From an uncultured Gammaproteobacteria bacterium (GTDB lineage Bacteria > Pseudomonadota > Gammaproteobacteria > Steroidobacterales > GCA-2729495): a DNA stretch of 17,968 nucleotides. Shown here one piece after another: positions 14,688 to 17,968 of this stretch (position 1 is the first letter of the stretch; every line of letters starts with the position of its first letter). The position numbers and the translations under genes were made by a program. The notes under the pieces were generated by a model. It saw only the letters and a list, made by a program, of their open reading frames with translations. It was not told the DNA's origin and made no database searches. The stretch is taken from the NCBI GenBank assembly GCA_937958785.1, contig CALGMY010000159.1, positions 1 to 17,968 of the forward strand, in the 5' to 3' direction.

Positions 14688-15857
14688 GTGCGCGACTGCC
14701 GGGTCATCATCGCGGGCGCCGGCATCGGCGGGCTGACCCTCGCGCTCGCCCTGCAACGAGCCGGCATCCGGGTGTCGGTGCACGAGCAGGCCCCGGCGCT
14801 CGGCGAGGTGGGCGCCGGACTCACCCTGGCCTCGAACGCGACGCGGATCCTCGCGCACCTGGGCGTCGGCCCCGTGCTCGATGACCTCGGCGTGATTCCA
14901 GGAAGCGGCGCGGTGAAGCACTACCGCACGGGCCGGACGCTGGTGGACATCCCCCGCGGCCAGCACCAGGTCGAGCGCTACGGCGCCCCCTATTGCCAGA
15001 TCCACCGGAACGACCTGCACCAGGGGCTGGTGGCGGCCGTGCGGAGCGCCGACCCCGGCTGCCTGCACCTTGGCACCACGCTGGTGGACTTCGGCCAGGA
15101 CGCGGATGGTGTCACCGTCGCCTTTGCCAACGGCGACACCGTCCGGGGTGACCTGCTGGTGGGCTGCGACGGCATCCGCTCGACGGTCCGGTCACGGCTC
15201 TTCGGCACGGAGGACCCGCGTTTCACGGGCTACGTCGCCTGGCGCGGCCTCGTGCCCATGGCACGCCTGTCGGCGTCGCTGGTGGTCCCCGACTCGGCGG
15301 TGTGGATCGGCCCGGGGCACTTCCTCACCCGCTACAGGATCCGGCGCGGGGACCTGCTGAACTACATCGCAATTGCCCGCACCAGCAGCTGGGTCGAGGA
15401 AGGCTGGTCGGTGCGCTCCACCGTGGACGCCCTCCTTGCCGAATTCCGCGATTTCGAGCCCAGCGCCCGCTCGATCCTCATGGCGACGCCGCCCGACCAG
15501 TGCTTCCGCTGGGGGATCTTCGACCGGGACCCGCTGCCGGCCTGGTCACGGGGCCGGGTCACCCTGCTCGGCGACGCCGCCCATCCCACCACGCCGTTCC
15601 TCGGCCAGGGCGCCGCCATCGCCATCGAGGATGGGCTGGTGCTCGCCCGCGCCGTTGCGGATGCCGGGTCCGTCGCCGAGGCGCTGGCGCGCTACGAGCG
15701 GGCCCGGGTGGCGCGGGCCAACGGCGTGCTGCTGGCGTCCCGGGACAACGGGCTGAACCTGACCACCGCGGACCCGGACCGCTATGACGCCGCGAACCAC
15801 CGGAACGAGGAGTCCCTCGGCCTCGCCGCCTACGATGCGGTGACCGTGGCCGTGTGA
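14688..15857 (+). CDS. FAD-dependent monooxygenase, salicylate/3-hydroxybenzoate hydroxylase-like
   Basis: 389 residues, the usual size for group A flavoprotein hydroxylases, which use NAD(P)H and O2 to hydroxylate aromatic or related rings. The three family fingerprints are complete: dinucleotide loop GAGIGG (10-15) with acidic E33 at the end of the second strand, LLVGCDGIRSTVR (156-168; DG motif for FAD and NAD(P)H), and VTLLGDAAHPTTPFLGQGA (291-309; GD motif for the FAD ribityl). R107 in QIHRNDL is the common FAD-contacting Arg. No membrane anchor is seen. GTG 14688 is 4 bases past the previous stop, with GGGGGA at 14672-14677. Its stop overlaps the next start as GTGA. The substrate cannot be told from sequence; related enzymes act on salicylate, 3-hydroxybenzoate, 6-hydroxynicotinate and quinolone-type substrates. 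Confidence 0.9.
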   Translation: MRDCRVIIAGAGIGGLTLALALQRAGIRVSVHEQAPALGEVGAGLTLASNATRILAHLGVGPVLDDLGVIPGSGAVKHYRTGRTLVDIPRGQHQVERYGAPYCQIHRNDLHQGLVAAVRSADPGCLHLGTTLVDFGQDADGVTVAFANGDTVRGDLLVGCDGIRSTVRSRLFGTEDPRFTGYVAWRGLVPMARLSASLVVPDSAVWIGPGHFLTRYRIRRGDLLNYIAIARTSSWVEEGWSVRSTVDALLAEFRDFEPSARSILMATPPDQCFRWGIFDRDPLPAWSRGRVTLLGDAAHPTTPFLGQGAAIAIEDGLVLARAVADAGSVAEALARYERARVARANGVLLASRDNGLNLTTADPDRYDAANHRNEESLGLAAYDAVTVAV

Positions 15858-16915
15858 GCACGCCCGCCCCCCTGGCGCCCGGCCCGCTGGATGTCGTCGG
15901 CGACGTCCACGGGGAGATCGGGGCGCTGCGGGACTTGCTCCGGCAACTCGGCTACCGGGCCGATGGCAGCCACCCGGGCCACCGCCACCTGGTCTTCGTG
16001 GGCGACCTGTGCGACCGGGGCCCCGACAGCCCGGGTGTCATCCGGCTGGTCGCGGACCTCGTGGCGCACGGTCACGCGAGCTGCCTGCTCGGCAACCACG
16101 AACTCAACATCCTCCGGGAGGCGCCGAAGCCCGCGAACGGCTGGTTCTTCCCCGCGGACCACGACCGCGCCGCCGGCAGGTTCCTGGCCTGCCGTCCCGC
16201 CAGCGTGGAGGAACGGCCCCGCATCCTCGCCTTCTTTGCGACGCTGCCGGTCGCGCTCGAACGGGCGGACCTCCGGGTGGTCCACGCCGCCTGGCACGCA
16301 CCCTCCCTCGCCGAGCTCGACCGCCTGCTGCCGGCCCGGGACGTCCTCGACGTGTACCGGGACCACGCGCAGGCCTCCGAACGCTGGGCATCCGGCGCGG
16401 GCGTGCGGGACCTGGCGGGCGCCGAGTACCGGCAGTGGGGCCGGCACCTCACCGACGAGGCGGTGCGGGTGCCCCTGCTCCGGGGCATCGCCGCCATGGA
16501 CCAGCAGTTCCAGATGTCGAACCCGGTACGGGTGCCGACCTCGGGCGTCGAGCGCATCGCCGACGAGCCCTTCTACGCCAGCGGCAAGTGGCGGATGGTC
16601 GACCGCGTGCCCTGGTGGGACGATTACCGGGACGAGGTGCCGGTGATCTTCGGCCACTACTGGCGCTGGTCCCGGCCGACGGGCGCGGCGCGCTACTCCC
16701 GGGGCGAGCGGGACCTCTTCGCGGGCATCGCCCACGACGAATGGCTCGGCCCGCGTCGCAGCGCGTTCTGCGTGGACTACTCCGTGGGCGTGCGGTACCG
16801 GGAGCGCGGCCATCCGCTGCCCGGTGGACGCTACGAAGGGCGCCTCGCGGCCGTCCGCTGGCCGGAGCGGGAACTCGTCTACGACGACGGCGAGCGGACC
16901 ATGCTCAGGGGCTGA
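15854..16915 (+). CDS. Calcineurin-like metallophosphatase (ApaH/PrpE type)
   Basis: 353 residues from GTG 15854, which overlaps the monooxygenase stop (GTGA). Two-metal phosphoesterase motifs are complete: GDVHG (16-20; D17, H19), GDLCDRGP (50-57; D51, D54, R55), GNHE (80-83), VVHAAWH (142-148) and FGHYWR (266-271). This order and the GD..DRGP form match the PPP-like group that includes bis(5'-nucleosyl)-tetraphosphatases ApaH and PrpE and small protein phosphatases. It is longer than ApaH (~280) or PrpE (~245); the extra ~100 residues (about 150-260) lie between the metal motifs and may form a cap. The closing part (AFCVDYSVGVRYRERG, RLAAVRWPERELVYDDGE) is typical of the family. The substrate is uncertain. 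Its 3' end overlaps the convergent HIT gene by 11 bp. Confidence 0.9.
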   Translation: MSTPAPLAPGPLDVVGDVHGEIGALRDLLRQLGYRADGSHPGHRHLVFVGDLCDRGPDSPGVIRLVADLVAHGHASCLLGNHELNILREAPKPANGWFFPADHDRAAGRFLACRPASVEERPRILAFFATLPVALERADLRVVHAAWHAPSLAELDRLLPARDVLDVYRDHAQASERWASGAGVRDLAGAEYRQWGRHLTDEAVRVPLLRGIAAMDQQFQMSNPVRVPTSGVERIADEPFYASGKWRMVDRVPWWDDYRDEVPVIFGHYWRWSRPTGAARYSRGERDLFAGIAHDEWLGPRRSAFCVDYSVGVRYRERGHPLPGGRYEGRLAAVRWPERELVYDDGERTMLRG

Positions 16916-17333
16916 GCGCCAGGCCCGGCCCGAGCACCCGGGCGAGGTGCGCGGTGACATCGCCCGCGGGCAGCGGCCGCGGCGTGCCAGCGCGCTGGCG
17001 CACACCCCACACCGGCTCCGGGAAATGCGCGTCGTCCGCGAACCGCGGGATCACGTGCCAGTGCAGGTGGGGGACCTGGTTGCCGAAGGCTGCGAGGTTG
17101 ACCTTCTCCGGCCGGAGCAGCGCGCGCAACGCCTCCTCCACCGTGAGCACGACCCGGAGCAGGTGGTCCCGGTCCGCGGGCCCGAGGTCGGTCATCTCGC
17201 GCACGTGGCCCGCCCAGATGACCCGCAGGAAGGCCGGATAGTCCGCGTCGCCGGCGCTGATGACCCGCAACCGCTCGTCCCGCCAGAGCGCGGGACCGTT
17301 CCGGCTGCCACAGAGCGGGCAATCCGCAGCCAT
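16905..17333 (-). CDS. HIT-family nucleotide hydrolase/transferase
   Basis: 142 residues, the common size for single-domain HIT proteins, which cleave or transfer nucleotidyl groups (dinucleoside polyphosphates, AMP-lysine and similar) through a histidine nucleophile. The histidine triad is complete: PHLHWHVIPR (88-97), with H89, H91 and H93. An N-terminal CPLC (5-8) matches the zinc-type Cys pair of many bacterial HIT proteins, and RVISAGDADYPAFLRVIWAGHV (23-44) is the usual early strand-helix region. ATG 17333 has GGGGA 8 bases upstream (17346-17342). It follows the ATPase-like gene on the same strand by 39 bases, and its 3' end overlaps the metallophosphatase tail to tail. It is probably cytoplasmic. 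Confidence 0.93.
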   Translation of the reverse strand: MAADCPLCGSRNGPALWRDERLRVISAGDADYPAFLRVIWAGHVREMTDLGPADRDHLLRVVLTVEEALRALLRPEKVNLAAFGNQVPHLHWHVIPRFADDAHFPEPVWGVRQRAGTPRPLPAGDVTAHLARVLGPGLALSP

Positions 17334-17342
17334 CGATGGGTT

Positions 17343-17364
17343 CCCCGGCAGGCAACGACCGGGG
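17343..17364 (-). promoter_or_regulatory. Hairpin enclosing the HIT-gene Shine-Dalgarno sequence
   Basis: CCCCGG (17343-17348 on plus) and CCGGGG (17359-17364) form a perfect 6-bp stem with a 10-base loop. In the minus-strand mRNA, the downstream arm contains four of the five bases of GGGGA, the best SD for the HIT start at 17333. No U run follows, so a terminator is unlikely. A ribosome finishing the upstream gene (stop at 17373-17375) would come close enough to open it, consistent with translational coupling. Confidence 0.35.
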
Positions 17365-17372
17365 GAGTGTAA

Positions 17373-17968
17373 TCAGTCGGCGCGGCTCGCGTCGACGAGG
17401 GCCTTGAAGTGCCCGGAGTCCTCGGAGAAGAGCGTCTCGGCGAAGCGCTCGTCCAGGTCCTCGAGGCGCAGCATGCCGGTGGCGCCGGTGTCGGTCTCGT
17501 CCATGGGCACGGGCGGCGGCGCGGCCCCGCGTCGCTCCGGTGCAGGCGCCTCGGCCGCGGCCGCCTTCGGCGCCGGCGCGGGCACTGTCGGGGCGCCCGC
17601 CAGCAGCCGGCGGGTCGCATCGCTTTCTGGCAGGGGTTCGGCCGGCGGTGGCGGCGGCACCTCCGGCCGGGGCTGGCGCTGGGCAGGCCGGTCCGCCGTC
17701 CGCCGGGTGGGGGTGGCGGCGGGCTTCTTCACGAGGTCAGCCACGCCCCTGGCGCCAATCGGCTTCCAGCCGAGCTGCTCGGCGACCTGCCGGATCAGCT
17801 CCGCGTCGACCTTGCCGGCCTGGCGGACCTGGGCTTCCCCGAGCGCGGCATCCATCAGGGTGTTCACGAGCCGGGGCACGCCGGCGACATAGAGATACAC
17901 GGCGGCCGGCGCGTTCACCGCCAGCACCTCCTCCGGGTTCACGCCCGCTTCCGTGAGGCAGTGGCGGA
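17373..17968 (-). CDS. C-terminal part of a GspA/ExeA-like AAA ATPase, 5'-truncated by window edge
   Basis: The frame is open to the right edge (it reads RHCLTEAG before the GTG at 17942), so that GTG is internal and the gene continues outside the window. The visible N-terminal ~65 residues match the end of the ATPase domain in ExeA/GspA/MshM-type secretion ATPases: a RH.L..AG segment, AAVYLYVAGVPRLVNTLMDAALGEAQ (compare the family's s.G.PR.IN.lcd.aLl) and VDAELIRQVAEQLGW. A ~90-residue Pro/Ala-rich low-complexity linker with charged patches follows, then a short ordered tail (GATGMLRLEDLDERFAETLF...FKALVDASRAD). No membrane span is visible in this part. P-loop and Walker B would be upstream and cannot be checked. 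These ATPases help assemble secretin or pilus systems or act in polysaccharide export loci; which applies here is unknown. Confidence 0.75.
   Translation of the reverse strand, partial: RHCLTEAGVNPEEVLAVNAPAAVYLYVAGVPRLVNTLMDAALGEAQVRQAGKVDAELIRQVAEQLGWKPIGARGVADLVKKPAATPTRRTADRPAQRQPRPEVPPPPPAEPLPESDATRRLLAGAPTVPAPAPKAAAAEAPAPERRGAAPPPVPMDETDTGATGMLRLEDLDERFAETLFSEDSGHFKALVDASRAD

Noticed and set aside
1..17968. CRISPR arrays, tRNA/rRNA genes, insertion sequences, prophage or toxin-antitoxin modules
   Set aside because: No regularly spaced repeats, cloverleaf-type sequences, transposase or integrase motifs, or characteristic small-gene pairs were seen on either strand. Codon use is uniform, with no sign of a transferred island.

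Overview
This window is dense, very GC-rich (roughly 70% by eye), bacterial chromosomal DNA. The gene set (TamA/TamB, PdxH, a GpsA-type dehydrogenase, a DUF4136 lipoprotein, an arabinose-binding-domain AraC regulator, a GspA/ExeA-like ATPase) suggests a Gram-negative, gammaproteobacterial-type host. I cannot place it at genus level. There are no tRNAs, rRNAs, CRISPR arrays, insertion sequences or phage genes, and no stretch over 300 bases lacks a gene.

Layout. (1) 3-659 (+) is the 3' part of an AraC-type regulator cut by the left edge. A 34-codon single-membrane-span ORF (647-751, -) abuts its 3' end. (2) 810-7676 (-) is an operon reading tamA, tamB, a GpsA-like glycerol-3-phosphate dehydrogenase and an exported NmrA/SDR-like Rossmann protein; every junction is a 4-base GTGA overlap. 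The layout joins an envelope assembly/lipid-transport module (TamA/TamB) to synthesis of the phospholipid backbone (GpsA). (3) Divergent from tamA, with only 30 bases between start codons, is an exported DUF3108-like protein (7707-8639, +), followed by a DUF4136 lipoprotein (8718-9296, +). (4) A response regulator with a degenerate HD-GYP-like domain (9392-10528, +) faces a large CHASE4-HAMP-PAS-PAS histidine kinase (10494-13163, -). Their 3' ends overlap by 35 bp, and they probably form one two-component pair. (5) 13290-16915 (+) is a second tight cluster: pdxH, an unknown lipoprotein, an FAD-dependent aromatic-ring-type monooxygenase and an ApaH/PrpE-like metallophosphatase. (6) On the minus strand from the right edge come a GspA/ExeA-like ATPase C-terminus (open at the edge) and a HIT-family hydrolase, whose 3' end overlaps the metallophosphatase by 11 bp.

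Regulatory signals. At least two operon-leading genes (7707 and 13290) lack a Shine-Dalgarno sequence and have a -10-like hexamer ending 6 bases before ATG, which suggests leaderless mRNAs. An FNR/Anr/Dnr-like palindrome precedes the response regulator, and a half-match lies in the kinase/pdxH divergent gap. I see no complete new defence or mobile system. The most worthwhile leads are the tamAB-gpsA-SDR operon, the degenerate HD-GYP regulator with its convergent kinase, the small membrane ORF, and the leaderless-start pattern.
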